Positions 1 to 9,490 of a stretch of DNA of 37,527 nucleotides are shown piece by piece. The stretch is from assembly GCA_023394045.1 (NCBI GenBank), contig JAEXBN010000053.1, positions 1-37,527 of the forward strand. Reading direction: 5' to 3'. A model generated the notes under the pieces. It had not been told where the DNA came from. It searched no databases and was given only the letters and a program-made list of their open reading frames with translations. How positions within the stretch are numbered: position 1 is the stretch's first letter; every line of letters begins with the position of its first letter. The position numbers were made by a program, and so were the translations under genes. The DNA is from Bacillota bacterium (GTDB lineage Bacteria; Bacillota; Clostridia; Tissierellales; Peptoniphilaceae).

Positions 1-1491
1 TTCCACCTCTTGCCGTGTTCGCCCAAATAAAAGAGCCGATCCCCATCCCTTTTTTGTGATTTCTTCCGGTTTCTTTCCCAATTCGCGAGCTAAAATCGCG
101 ATCAATCCGGGAGTACAAAATCCTCCTTGACATCGTCCTGCCGTTGCACGCACCCTTCGCTTGATCCCATCCAAGGTGGTTGCTCCCGGAGAGCGGCGAA
201 TCGCCTCAAGAATTTCTCCTTCGGTGACGCTCTCGCAGCGGCAAATGATCTGCCCATATGCGGGATCCCGAGCCACCAGCGCCTGTTTTTCTTCAATCGA
301 CATCGACCAGGTGGAAAGAATCCGTTTCCGTTCTGCAACAAATTCCTTGTTTTCCTGCAAATGGAGCCGCTCACTCACCAGCCCCGCCATATAGCGCCCA
401 ATCGCCGGAGCCGAGGTCAATCCAGGAGACTCAATCCCCACGCAATCGAAAAAGCCCGGTTTCACCTCCCGAAGGATGAAATCATCCCCCGCCTCATGCG
501 CCCTCAATCCGGAAAAAGAAGTGATCACCTGATCGAGGGGAATATGCTGAATCATCGCGGAGGCTTGTTGCTTCACCATTTCCAGCCCCTGAGCGGTTGT
601 CTCTGTTCCCTCTTTCGACGAAATAAAATCGGATGTCGGACCCAAAAGCGTATTCCGTGCAATCGTCGGTGTCACGAGCACCCCTTTGCCGCGCTTCGAT
701 GGGAGATCAAAAACCACATGCCGCACCAGTCCGTCTGCATGGCGATCCAACAACAGATATTCACCGCGTCGCGGCTTCAATTCCACGCGTTCCTCCGACA
801 CCATGCCATGAATCTGATCCGAATAGACTCCTGCAGCATTCACGACCGCCCGTGTACGAAACCTCTGTGTTTCCGTACAAACGGTCCAGCATCCATCGGC
901 TTCCAGTCTCACATCCGTCACGGGCTGATCGAACTGAAAAGATACGCCATTTGCGGCAGCCTGCTCCGCAAAGGCGCTGTTCATCTGAAATGGATCCACA
1001 ATCCCGGCGTTCGGACAAAACAACGCGCACACCACATCCTCGGCAACGTTCGGCTCCATTTCCCGCAGCGCTTCGCGTTCAACGATTTGAAGTCCTTCCA
1101 CACCGTTTTTCTTGCCGCGTTGCATCAACTCGTCCAAATGAACTCGATCCGCTTCATCATGACAAAGAACCAAGCTTCCGATCTGTTGGTAATCAAAATC
1201 AAGCGTTTTGGCGATATGCGGCATCATGCGAATGCCTTCCATGTTCATGCGCGCCTTCATCGTTCCCGGAACCGCATCATATCCGCCATGCGCAATGCCT
1301 GAATTGGCCTTGGATGTTCCCTCACAGAGATCTGATTTTGCTTCCAGCACCAAAAATCGTCCCTGAAAGGCTGCCAGATGATACGCGATGGAGCATCCGA
1401 TCACCCCCGCACCGATCATGATTCCATCATAGAGAAGGTTTCCGTTCTGCAGTCGGCTTGCTTTCTTTGTCCCTTGTTTCTCTGTCGTCAT
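1..1491 (-). CDS. glpA: GlpA-type FAD-dependent glycerol-3-phosphate dehydrogenase with BFD-like [2Fe-2S] domain (3' end cut by window)
   Basis: The minus frame is open for 497 codons from ATG at 1489-1491 to the left edge, so the stop lies outside the window. It is a DAO-family FAD oxidoreductase. A dinucleotide-binding GAGVIG lies at residues 27-32, followed by an SKANSGIAHGG segment typical of clostridial GlpA/GlpO-like proteins. The C-terminal part is a BFD-like [2Fe-2S] domain with Cys417, Cys419, Cys454 and Cys459 (CxC-x34-CxxxxC). The family is about 480-505 residues, so only a few codons should be missing. The start is 9 nt after the glpK stop, so the two genes are co-transcribed. GlpK makes glycerol-3-phosphate and this enzyme would oxidise it to dihydroxyacetone phosphate. 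In clostridia a second FAD/NAD oxidoreductase and a DUF1667 protein usually follow; they would lie outside the window. The substrate is inferred from family and neighbour; another 2-hydroxyacid is possible. Confidence 0.85.
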   Translation of the reverse strand, partial: MTTEKQGTKKASRLQNGNLLYDGIMIGAGVIGCSIAYHLAAFQGRFLVLEAKSDLCEGTSKANSGIAHGGYDAVPGTMKARMNMEGIRMMPHIAKTLDFDYQQIGSLVLCHDEADRVHLDELMQRGKKNGVEGLQIVEREALREMEPNVAEDVVCALFCPNAGIVDPFQMNSAFAEQAAANGVSFQFDQPVTDVRLEADGCWTVCTETQRFRTRAVVNAAGVYSDQIHGMVSEERVELKPRRGEYLLLDRHADGLVRHVVFDLPSKRGKGVLVTPTIARNTLLGPTSDFISSKEGTETTAQGLEMVKQQASAMIQHIPLDQVITSFSGLRAHEAGDDFILREVKPGFFDCVGIESPGLTSAPAIGRYMAGLVSERLHLQENKEFVAERKRILSTWSMSIEEKQALVARDPAYGQIICRCESVTEGEILEAIRRSPGATTLDGIKRRVRATAGRCQGGFCTPGLIAILARELGKKPEEITKKGWGSALLFGRTRQEVE

Positions 1492-1500
1492 CCTGCTTGC

Positions 1501-3003
1501 TTACTCCGTGACCTGTTTTGCCCATGAAAAAGAGCGATCCACCGCATATTGCCAGTTCCGATCCAGCTGATCGCGCCGCTCTTCTGTGATCTGCGGCGTA
1601 AAGATCTGATCTGCCTTCCAGCTGTTTCGAATCTCATCCAGACTGTCCCAAAATCCCACGGCCAATCCAGCAAGATATGCCGCGCCCAGCGCCGTCGTTT
1701 CCAGCACCCGAGGGCGCAATACTTCCGTCTGAATCATGTCCGCTTGAAACTGCATCAGAAAATGATTGGCGGAAGCGCCGCCATCCACCTTGAGCTTTTT
1801 CAGCGGAGCGCCCAAATCTCGACACATCGCCTGAAGCACATCATTGGTCATAAATGCCTGCGATTCCAGCGTCGCACGGACAATATGATATTTATTGGTG
1901 CCTCGCGTAATGCCCACAATCACGCCGCGTGCAAAGGGATCCCAATAGGGCGCCCCAAGACCGGTAAAGGCCGGAACCACATACACGCCTTCCGTCGATT
2001 CCACTTTATTGGCCATATACTCCGTATCTTCCGCGGTATCCACGATGCGCAGCTGATCGCGCAGCCACTGCACCGAAGACCCTGCCACAAAGATTGAGCC
2101 TTCCAGCGCATAAGTGACGTTTCCTTCTTCCAAACCCCAAGCAATCGTAGTGAGCAAACCGTTGTTCGAGTGCACCGGCCGATCTCCTGTATTCATCAAG
2201 AGAAAAGCTCCGGTTCCATACGTGTTCTTCGCTTCCCCTGCCTCAAAACAGGCTTGCCCAAACAGCGCGGCTTGCTGATCTCCTGCCACTCCGGCAATCG
2301 GAATATTCCAATCCGATACCGTAGCCGTACCAAAGATCCCGGACGAGGGGCGAACCTCCGGCAGCATCTGCTCCGGAATTTGCAGCAGTTTCAAAATCTC
2401 CGCATCCCACTGAAGCGTGTGAATATTAAACATCATCGTTCGTGAGGCGTTCGATACATCCGTCGCATGCACGGTTCCGCGCGTCAGCTTCCAGATCAGC
2501 CAGCTGTCCACCGTTCCGAAGCACAGTTCTCCCCGTTCCGCGCGTTCTCTGGCGCCTTCAACATGCTCAAGAATCCAGCACACCTTTGTCGCCGAAAAAT
2601 ACGGATCGACGATGAGCCCCGTTTTTTCTTCCAGCATCTGCCCATAGCCATCATCCACCAGCTGCTTCGCCAGATCCGCCGTCCGCCGGCACTGCCACAC
2701 GATGGCGTGGTAAACGGGCTCACCGGTCTTCCGATCCCAGACAATCGTCGTCTCCCGCTGGTTCGTGATTCCGATCGCCGCAATGTCTTCCGGCTCCGCT
2801 CCTGCCTTGGCCATCGCCTCCATGGCCACGCCCAGCATCGTCGACCAGATCTCTCCCGCATCATGCTCAACCCATCCCGGTTTAGGGAAGATTTGTGTAA
2901 ATTCCTTCTGCGCCACCGAGCGAATCACGCCCTCTCGGTCAAACAAAATACACCGATTGCTGGTGGTTCCGGCATCCAGCGCCATCATATACTTTTTGCT
3001 CAT
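1501..3003 (-). CDS. glpK: Glycerol kinase
   Basis: A 500-residue FGGY-family kinase that phosphorylates glycerol with ATP to sn-glycerol-3-phosphate in the cytosol. The N-terminus carries the phosphate-binding ALDAGTTSNRC segment, followed by TNQRET, WQCRRT and the DxxFSATK region (PYFSATKVCW). The later GDQQAALFGQ and GGASANHFLMQFQADM motifs are also standard. The length equals the family norm of 497-502. The ATG at 3003 is chosen because GGAG lies 6 nt upstream and homologues start at MSKKY. The open frame continues upstream only through non-homologous leader sequence. The gene is followed after 9 nt by the GlpA-like oxidoreductase. It has its own terminator-promoter region after pyk. No glycerol facilitator gene (glpF) is adjacent. 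Confidence 0.97.
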   Translation of the reverse strand: MSKKYMMALDAGTTSNRCILFDREGVIRSVAQKEFTQIFPKPGWVEHDAGEIWSTMLGVAMEAMAKAGAEPEDIAAIGITNQRETTIVWDRKTGEPVYHAIVWQCRRTADLAKQLVDDGYGQMLEEKTGLIVDPYFSATKVCWILEHVEGARERAERGELCFGTVDSWLIWKLTRGTVHATDVSNASRTMMFNIHTLQWDAEILKLLQIPEQMLPEVRPSSGIFGTATVSDWNIPIAGVAGDQQAALFGQACFEAGEAKNTYGTGAFLLMNTGDRPVHSNNGLLTTIAWGLEEGNVTYALEGSIFVAGSSVQWLRDQLRIVDTAEDTEYMANKVESTEGVYVVPAFTGLGAPYWDPFARGVIVGITRGTNKYHIVRATLESQAFMTNDVLQAMCRDLGAPLKKLKVDGGASANHFLMQFQADMIQTEVLRPRVLETTALGAAYLAGLAVGFWDSLDEIRNSWKADQIFTPQITEERRDQLDRNWQYAVDRSFSWAKQVTE

Positions 3004-3043
3004 GTTCCTCTCCATCATGCGTTGCTCCCGACTTGCTGCATCC

Positions 3044-3073
3044 ATTCTACACGCCTCCCTTCCTGAAATACAA
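3044..3073 (-). promoter_or_regulatory. Candidate glpK promoter
   Basis: Reading the minus strand: -35 TTGTAT (4 of 6), 18-nt spacer, -10 TAGAAT (5 of 6). This places the start about 34 nt before the glpK ATG. The -35 overlaps the U-run of the terminator at 3071-3111. A cre-like sequence with two mismatches to WTGNAANCGNWNNCW lies further upstream at 3180-3194, a possible sign of catabolite control. Confidence 0.5.
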
Positions 3074-3111
3074 AAATCTTGCAGCATTGCCGAAGCGAAA
3101 CGCTGCAAGAT
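3071..3111 (-). terminator. Rho-independent terminator between pyk and glpK
   Basis: A perfect 10-bp stem (ATCTTGCAGC / GCTGCAAGAT, 3076-3085 with 3102-3111) is followed on the minus strand by a T-run. It lies about 145 nt after pyk and 68 nt before glpK. It most simply ends the long upstream transcript. Its position in the glpK leader would also suit antitermination control of the GlpP kind, but no glpP is in the window. Confidence 0.8.
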
Positions 3112-3256
3112 GTTCAAAAACCTAATAAAATCGCAATCGTTGAGAGGCTCGCGGCAATGGGATCCAGTGAGCACAAGAACGGCAGCGTTTGAAAGCAAGA
3201 CCTTCAGCGTCCAGGGCATATCCCCGACACGGCGTTCCGGGGCGCTCGCCTCTTCC

Positions 3257-5023
3257 TTACATGATGAGCTGCTGTCCCTTATACACAACCCCCGTCGTGG
3301 CATCGACGGTGACTTCCTGTCCTTCTTCCAAGATCCGCGTCGCGTTCACCGCCGCAATAATCGTCGGAACGCCGAAATGCGGACCGACGATGGCCGCATG
3401 GGACGCATGACCCTTCTCTTCGGAAATCAATGCTCCTGCGTGCTCAATATAAGGGATCATTTCCGCATCCGTAAATTTGGCCACTAAAACGCAGCCATCT
3501 TCGAATTTTTCCTTGATATCACGCGCCGTGCTGCCCACAACCACTTTACCGATGACCAAGCCGGAGCCGGGGCTCAATCCTTTCCCGGAAACAGCGATAT
3601 CCCCGATGGTGTGCACTTTAATGAAGTTGGTCGACGCGCCGCGCCCCACAGGGATGCCGGCGGTCAGCACGATCTGATCCCCCGCCTGGCAAATACCGGT
3701 GGAAATCGCCGCCAGAATGGAACGGTCGATGAGCTCATCCGTTGCGCGCGCCACCTCGGCCATCACCGGAATCACGCCCCAGACGATGGACAGCTGGTGG
3801 TAAACCTTGGGATCCGGCGTCACCGCAATAATCGGGGTGAGCGGACGATAGCGAGAAATCTGGCGTCCGGTAAATCCGCTGGCGGTGGAAGCCACAATCG
3901 CGGAAACAAAAACCTGCTGAGCGACAGTACAGGTGGAGCGAGAAATCGCACTGGAAACATCGCTGCTGACCCAACTGGTCCGATCTTCGATACTATGGAT
4001 GAAGTCCGGCGACTTTTCGATGGTTTCCGCGATCGTACGCATCTGGCGAACCGCCTCCACCGGATATTTTCCCGCGGCGGTCTCCCCCGAGAGCATGATT
4101 GCATCCGAGCCGTCCAGAATGGCGTTCGCCACATCATTCACCTCGGCACGCGTCGGACGCGGATTGCGCTGCATGGAATCCAGCATCTGCGTTGCGGTGA
4201 TGACGGGCTTCGCCGCCATGTTGGCTTTACGGATAATCCGTTTCTGTACCAGCGGAACGCGCTCCGTCGGAATCTCCACCCCCAAATCGCCGCGAGCCAC
4301 CATCAAACCATCCACCACTTCAAGAATTTCGTCCAGATGATTCACGCCCTGCTCGGATTCGATTTTCGCAAAGATCTGGACATCCCCTCCGCCGTGTTCC
4401 TCACAGAGCTTACGGATTTCCATGATATCGTCCGCTGAACGGATAAACGAAGCAAAGATCAAATCAATGCCTTGAGAAAGGCCAAAGAGAATATCATTGC
4501 GATCCTGCTCGGTCAGCGCGGGAAGCTTGATGTCCGTCGATGGTACATTCACGCCTTTACGATCAGAAATGGTCCCGAAATTCAATGCTTCACAGAGAAT
4601 ATCCGTGCGGTCCTTCACCGCGATGACCTTCAATTCCACCAGCCCATCATCGACCAGAATGCGTTTGCCCGGCTCCACGTCTTCCGGTAGCCCAGCATAA
4701 GAAACGTGGACGATGTCCTTCGTTCCTTCGACGTCACGCGTCGTGAGTGTGATGCGATCGCCGATGGTCAAATCGACTTTCTGATGATCTTTGAAAGTTC
4801 CCAGCCGAATTTCCGGCCCCTTGGTATCGAGAGCAATGGCTAAAGGCACATGAAGCGCCTCGCGCACCCGTTTAATCGTAGCAATCTTCGCTCCATGCTC
4901 CTCATGGGTTCCATGCGAAAAGTTCAGGCGGGCGACATCCATTCCTTCGCTCACCAGCTGTTTCAAAATGTCAAACTCTTCCGATGAAGGACCAATCGTG
5001 CAGACGATTTTCGTTTTTTTCAT
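3257..5023 (-). CDS. pyk: Pyruvate kinase with C-terminal PEP-utiliser (phosphohistidine) domain
   Basis: 588 residues. It converts phosphoenolpyruvate and ADP to pyruvate and ATP, the last step of glycolysis. It starts MKKTKIVCTIGPSS, as pyruvate kinases do. The active-site IFAKIESEQG (catalytic Lys), ARGDLGVEI and the TRAEVNDVAN...SGETA segments are present. After the normal catalytic and C domains comes an extra module of about 110 residues with GHASHAAIVG, the phosphohistidine-type swivelling domain of PEP-utilising enzymes. The same extension occurs in Bacillus-type enzymes of about 585 residues. The ATG at 5023 has AAGGAG 6-7 nt upstream. The gene follows pfkA by 46 nt with no terminator between, so they form one unit. 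In B. subtilis a genetic link between pyk and dnaE has been reported, and dnaE lies two genes upstream here. Confidence 0.97.
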   Translation of the reverse strand: MKKTKIVCTIGPSSEEFDILKQLVSEGMDVARLNFSHGTHEEHGAKIATIKRVREALHVPLAIALDTKGPEIRLGTFKDHQKVDLTIGDRITLTTRDVEGTKDIVHVSYAGLPEDVEPGKRILVDDGLVELKVIAVKDRTDILCEALNFGTISDRKGVNVPSTDIKLPALTEQDRNDILFGLSQGIDLIFASFIRSADDIMEIRKLCEEHGGGDVQIFAKIESEQGVNHLDEILEVVDGLMVARGDLGVEIPTERVPLVQKRIIRKANMAAKPVITATQMLDSMQRNPRPTRAEVNDVANAILDGSDAIMLSGETAAGKYPVEAVRQMRTIAETIEKSPDFIHSIEDRTSWVSSDVSSAISRSTCTVAQQVFVSAIVASTASGFTGRQISRYRPLTPIIAVTPDPKVYHQLSIVWGVIPVMAEVARATDELIDRSILAAISTGICQAGDQIVLTAGIPVGRGASTNFIKVHTIGDIAVSGKGLSPGSGLVIGKVVVGSTARDIKEKFEDGCVLVAKFTDAEMIPYIEHAGALISEEKGHASHAAIVGPHFGVPTIIAAVNATRILEEGQEVTVDATTGVVYKGQQLIM

Positions 5024-5069
5024 GAGCTCTCCTTCGTACAGCCGTACAGCCACTTCTCATCACCGTTTC

Positions 5070-6029
5070 TCAATGCGAAAGCACCTTCGCCATCTCATAG
5101 AGTTCTTCATTAAATTGATGCGGCACCGCAATGGCTTCCAAAATGGGCATCGTAAAGATCTCCATTCCATGCACGCCAATGGCCACCGAACTGGATCCTT
5201 CCAAAAGCGATTCCACCGCCTTGTAACCCATCATACAGCCCAGTTTCGCATCCGTAAAGCTGGGGCTTCCGCCGCGCTGCACGTGTCCCAGAATGGTCAG
5301 CTTCGTCTCCACGCCCGTCACTTTCTCAATCTGTTCGCGCATGGAATACGGCTCGCCAATGCCCTCTGCCACAACGATGATATGATGCCTTTTCCCACGC
5401 TTGCGCCCGCGCTCAATCCGATCGATGATTTCCTGAATATCATAGGTGTGCTCCGGAACGACGATGCTCTCCGCACCACCGGCCAGCCCCGCATAAAGGG
5501 CAATATCGCCGCAATGACGTCCCATGACTTCAATGATATTGGCGCGCCCATGCGAATTCGACGTGTCACGCAATTTTCCAATGGATTCAATGACCGTTTC
5601 TACTGCGGTATGAAAGCCGATGGTATAGTCTGTATATCCTAGGTCATTATCGATCGTCCCCGGAATTCCCACGGTACGAATGCCCAAATTGTGAAGCGCC
5701 GCCGCTCCCTGGAAAGATCCGTCGCCGCCGATCACCACCAAGCCTTCAATGCCAAACTGGCGCAGAATCTTGACCGCCTTCTTCTGTCCCTCCGGCGTCA
5801 CGAATTCTTCGCTGCGAGCCGACCCCAAAATCGTCCCGCCTTTCTGAATGATATCCGCGACACTGGACACATTCATTTCATAGATATCTCCGGCCATCAG
5901 ACCGTCATATCCAAAACGGATGCCCTTGACGCGCACGCCTTTATCGAAACAAGTGCGTGCAATGGCCCGAATGGCCGCATTCATGCCCGGCGCATCGCCA
6001 CCAGATGTCAAAATGCCGATCGTCTTCAT
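5070..6029 (-). CDS. pfkA: ATP-dependent 6-phosphofructokinase
   Basis: 319 residues, exactly the usual size of the bacterial allosteric enzyme. It phosphorylates fructose-6-phosphate to fructose-1,6-bisphosphate and commits sugar to glycolysis. Visible motifs are GILTSGGDAPGMNAAIR (ATP site), GGDGSFQGA, PGTIDNDL (catalytic Asp region), MGRHCGDIA and the effector-site region near the end. The start ATG overlaps the dnaE stop as ATGA (6026-6029). AAGGAGG sits inside the last dnaE codons, so translation is probably coupled to the polymerase. pyk follows. The pfkA-pyk pair after dnaE is common in Firmicutes, often with accDA in between; accDA is absent here. Confidence 0.97.
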   Translation of the reverse strand: MKTIGILTSGGDAPGMNAAIRAIARTCFDKGVRVKGIRFGYDGLMAGDIYEMNVSSVADIIQKGGTILGSARSEEFVTPEGQKKAVKILRQFGIEGLVVIGGDGSFQGAAALHNLGIRTVGIPGTIDNDLGYTDYTIGFHTAVETVIESIGKLRDTSNSHGRANIIEVMGRHCGDIALYAGLAGGAESIVVPEHTYDIQEIIDRIERGRKRGKRHHIIVVAEGIGEPYSMREQIEKVTGVETKLTILGHVQRGGSPSFTDAKLGCMMGYKAVESLLEGSSSVAIGVHGMEIFTMPILEAIAVPHQFNEELYEMAKVLSH

Positions 6030-9000
6030 CTTTCCTCCTTCGGGAGCTCCTGGAGCACCACATTCTCATGTCCAAACAATTGACTCAGTTTTTCGAGAAG
6101 CGCCGCACCGCCATCACAAAACATCGATTCATGCAGCGCAATGGATCTCTTCTGATCCTGCAAATAAATCATCACGGGGATCCTGCCGGGGAATTGCCTC
6201 AGCAACGCCTGCAGCTGCTGATAGCGGCTTCGATCATCCGCACGCATCCGAAGATACAGCCGCTGATCGGACAACTCCTCCAACGAAAGCACTCGTTCCG
6301 CCAGAAGGCTCACCTCTTCCTCATCGCTGACTTGAAGCCTCCCCTCAATCAACAGCGGGCGATCGATCGAAATTTTACTTCGATTGGTTTCAAAGACGCG
6401 CGGAAACAGGACGCAATGGAGCGAGCCCATCTCGTCTTCGACCTCCAAAAAGCACATGGACTCCTTCTTTTTGGTCAGCATGTCGCGCCGCCCAGTCACC
6501 ATCCCGCCATAAGCGACCAGCTTCCCGTCCAGTGAAGCCATATCCTCCAGATCCAGCAGCATCGCGCTCCGGAACGTGATATAAGGCGCAAAACGCGCTT
6601 CATAAGGCTCAAAGGGATAGCCGGAAAGATAGATGCCCAGAGCCTCCTTTTCATACGCCAGTTTCTGTCGCAACGTATAGGGCGGCTGACGCGCTGCCGT
6701 CCATTCCCCAGGCTGCTCATGCACCGAAAGCACATCAAACAAAGACGTCTGGCCTGCAAGATTCTGCCGCTTGGCGGTTTGAACTCCGGAAAGCAAGCCA
6801 TCCAGATCCGCAATCAGCTGAGATCGCTCCACGCCAAACGAATCCATCGCGCCGGCATGGATCAAACTCTCCAGCGCCTTATGGTTTAGCGCACCAGACT
6901 CCTGATCCGCAACCCGACGAAGATATTCTTCCAGCCCTGAAAAAGATCCCCCCTGTTCCCGCGCAGCAACCGTCGCCCGAACGATGCCCGCACCGACATG
7001 CTTAATACCCAAAAGTCCGAAGCGCAGTGCACCTTGCTCCACCGTGAACCTTCCCTCGCTATGATTCACATCCGGAGGCAGCAGCTGCACCTGGAGACGC
7101 GCTGCTTCGCGGATATACAGCCGCAATTTCCGAAAATCCCCCATGACGCTGCTCAAAAGCGCAGCGAAATATTCGCAAGGCGCATCCTTTTTCAGATATC
7201 CCGTCTGCACCGCCAGATAACTGTACGCCACAGAATGGGACTTGTTGAACGCATAGCGGGCAAAGGCAATCATTTGATCAAAGATTTCGTTCGCAACGCC
7301 TTCCGGAATGCCTCCCGCCACACATCCGCGGATGGCCGGATGCCCCTCCGACGCTTTGCGCCCATGCACAAAATACTCCCTGTTTTCCTCCATCACCGCC
7401 ATTTTCTTCTTCGACATCGCGCGGCGCAAATTATCTGCCCCACCAAGGGTATATCCAGCGAGCTGCTGAACGATCTGCATCACCTGCTCCTGATAGACAA
7501 TGACCCCATAAGTCGTTTTCAGAATCGGCTCCAGCGCCGGATGGAGATAGTGCACTTTTTCCGGGTGGTGACGCGCTTCAATATAGGTCGGAATCTGATC
7601 CATCGGCCCCGGGCGAAACAACGCATTGGCCGCGACCAAATCTTCAAACCGCTCCGGGGCAAGCTGTGCCAAAAAGCGGCGCATCCCAGGCGACTCAAAT
7701 TGAAATAGGCCAATCGTCTCTGCGCGCCGAAACTGCTCCATCACATCCGGACGATCGGGATCAATGTTGGAAAGATCCGGCCGCACACCAGTCCGCTGCT
7801 CAATCAAATCCAGCGCCTCCTCAATCACCGTCAGGTTGCGCAGCGCCAGAAAGTCCATCTTAAGCAATCCCAGCTCTTCCAGCTCGGTCATGTTGAACTG
7901 CGTCATCACCTGCCCACTATTGTACGCCAGCGGAACAAGATTTTCGACCGGTTCTCCCGCAATGAGAACTCCTGCCGCATGAACGGAAAGATGGCGCGGC
8001 ATCCCCTCGATCTCCCGCGCCATATCAATCATGCGACGGTTGGTTTCATTCTCTTCATAAAGTGCGCGAAATTCCGGACTCTCTTCCAGTGCCTTAGAAA
8101 TCGTAATCTTCAACTCATTGGGAACGCTCTTCGCCACCCGATCCACCACACGCAAGGGAACATCCATGACCCGCCCGACATCCCGGATCGCATTTTTAGC
8201 TGCGAGGGTGCCAAATGTGACGATCTGCGCCACCTTCTCTTCCCCGTAGCGCCTCTTCACATAATCGATCACTTCATCACGATGCGCATCATCGAAATCA
8301 ATATCAATATCCGGCATGGATACCCGCTCCGGGTTAAGAAAGCGCTCAAAGAGAAGGTCGTATTTCAGCGGATCGATGCCTGTAATGCCGAGCGCATACG
8401 CCACGATGGAGCCAGCGGCCGAACCGCGCCCCGGACCGACACCAATGCCGGAATTCCGGGCATAATGCACAAAATCCGAAACAATCAAAAAATAGTCGAC
8501 AAAGCCCATTTGCGTGATGGTCTCAAGCTCCACGGCGGCGCGAGCCGCCGCCGCCGAATCATCACCATAATGCCGGGCGATCCCCTCTGAAACCAGGCGC
8601 CGCAGATACTCTTCATTCGTCTCATCGGTCGGAACCTGAAAATGCGGAAGATGCAGCTGATGAAAAGGGATCTCCACATGACAGCGGGCGGCAATGCGCT
8701 CGGTATTCGCAAGGGCTTCCGCGTCATCGGGAAACAGCTCCTGCATCTCCTCCGGCGTCTTCAAATCAAAGGACGCATTCGGAAAGCGCATCCGTTTTTC
8801 CTGATTGAGGCGCGCCCCCGTTTGAATACACAATAAAACATCATGTGCTGCCGCATCGGATGAGGAAATGTAGTGGCAATCATTCGTCGCCACCAAAGGA
8901 ATGCCCGTCTCTCGGCTCACGCGGCGAAAGGTTTGCGCCACCACAAGTTCCTCCCGGAGCCCGTGGTTTTGAATTTCCAGATAAAAGTGATCGGGGCCAA

Positions 9001-9481
9001 ACAACTCCTGATACCGCAGCGCCGTATCGCGGCAGACTTCATACGGACTATCCAGCGCCCGCTGTGCGCACTCACCCGCAACGCAAGCCGAAAGCGCGAT
9101 CACCCCCTCATGGTGCTCCCGAAGAAGATCAAAATCAACGCGCGGCTTATAATAAAATCCATCAATCCAGCCATGCGAGACGATTTTCATCAGATGATGA
9201 AACCCCGTTTCGTTCTCCGCCAAGAGAAGAAGATGGTAGCGCGTGCGATCCGAACGATCAAACCGATCCGAAGCCACATAAACCTCGCATCCCAAAATCG
9301 GTTTGATTCCTGCCGCCATGGCCGCTTTATAAAAGGCGATGGCTCCAAACAAATTTCCATGATCGGTCATCGCCACCGCATCCATGCCTTTGGCGCGGAC
9401 CGCCTCCATCAGTCGGTCGATCCGGCAAAAACCATCCAGCAAGCTATATTGTGTATGCAAATGGAGATGTGTAAAGGCCAT
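6026..9481 (-). CDS. dnaE: DNA polymerase III alpha subunit, DnaE type
   Basis: About 1151 residues; a C-family replicative polymerase. Low-GC Gram-positives normally use DnaE to extend primers while PolC does bulk synthesis. Order of domains: PHP domain from the N-terminus (HLHTQYSLLDG, TDHGN); palm and fingers with GPGRGSAAGS near residue 350 and the metal-binding PDIDIDF aspartates near 391-396; a third catalytic Asp in LLKMDFLALRN; tandem HhH region (GIKHVG); and a C-terminal OB fold (VAYGGMVTGRRDM onward). Two adjacent ATGs occur at 9484 and 9481. The second is preferred because AGGAG lies 5 nt before it and only 2 nt before the first. The sirtuin stop is 6-9 nt upstream. The dnaE stop overlaps the pfkA start. 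All key residues appear intact. Confidence 0.97.
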   Translation of the reverse strand: MAFTHLHLHTQYSLLDGFCRIDRLMEAVRAKGMDAVAMTDHGNLFGAIAFYKAAMAAGIKPILGCEVYVASDRFDRSDRTRYHLLLLAENETGFHHLMKIVSHGWIDGFYYKPRVDFDLLREHHEGVIALSACVAGECAQRALDSPYEVCRDTALRYQELFGPDHFYLEIQNHGLREELVVAQTFRRVSRETGIPLVATNDCHYISSSDAAAHDVLLCIQTGARLNQEKRMRFPNASFDLKTPEEMQELFPDDAEALANTERIAARCHVEIPFHQLHLPHFQVPTDETNEEYLRRLVSEGIARHYGDDSAAAARAAVELETITQMGFVDYFLIVSDFVHYARNSGIGVGPGRGSAAGSIVAYALGITGIDPLKYDLLFERFLNPERVSMPDIDIDFDDAHRDEVIDYVKRRYGEEKVAQIVTFGTLAAKNAIRDVGRVMDVPLRVVDRVAKSVPNELKITISKALEESPEFRALYEENETNRRMIDMAREIEGMPRHLSVHAAGVLIAGEPVENLVPLAYNSGQVMTQFNMTELEELGLLKMDFLALRNLTVIEEALDLIEQRTGVRPDLSNIDPDRPDVMEQFRRAETIGLFQFESPGMRRFLAQLAPERFEDLVAANALFRPGPMDQIPTYIEARHHPEKVHYLHPALEPILKTTYGVIVYQEQVMQIVQQLAGYTLGGADNLRRAMSKKKMAVMEENREYFVHGRKASEGHPAIRGCVAGGIPEGVANEIFDQMIAFARYAFNKSHSVAYSYLAVQTGYLKKDAPCEYFAALLSSVMGDFRKLRLYIREAARLQVQLLPPDVNHSEGRFTVEQGALRFGLLGIKHVGAGIVRATVAAREQGGSFSGLEEYLRRVADQESGALNHKALESLIHAGAMDSFGVERSQLIADLDGLLSGVQTAKRQNLAGQTSLFDVLSVHEQPGEWTAARQPPYTLRQKLAYEKEALGIYLSGYPFEPYEARFAPYITFRSAMLLDLEDMASLDGKLVAYGGMVTGRRDMLTKKKESMCFLEVEDEMGSLHCVLFPRVFETNRSKISIDRPLLIEGRLQVSDEEEVSLLAERVLSLEELSDQRLYLRMRADDRSRYQQLQALLRQFPGRIPVMIYLQDQKRSIALHESMFCDGGAALLEKLSQLFGHENVVLQELPKEER

Positions 9482-9490
9482 CACTCCTCC

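Noticed and set aside
127..1302. Long plus-strand open frame opposite the GlpA-like gene
   Set aside because: The minus frame encodes a clear FAD/[2Fe-2S] oxidoreductase over the whole stretch. The plus frame has no recognisable motif or ribosome binding site.
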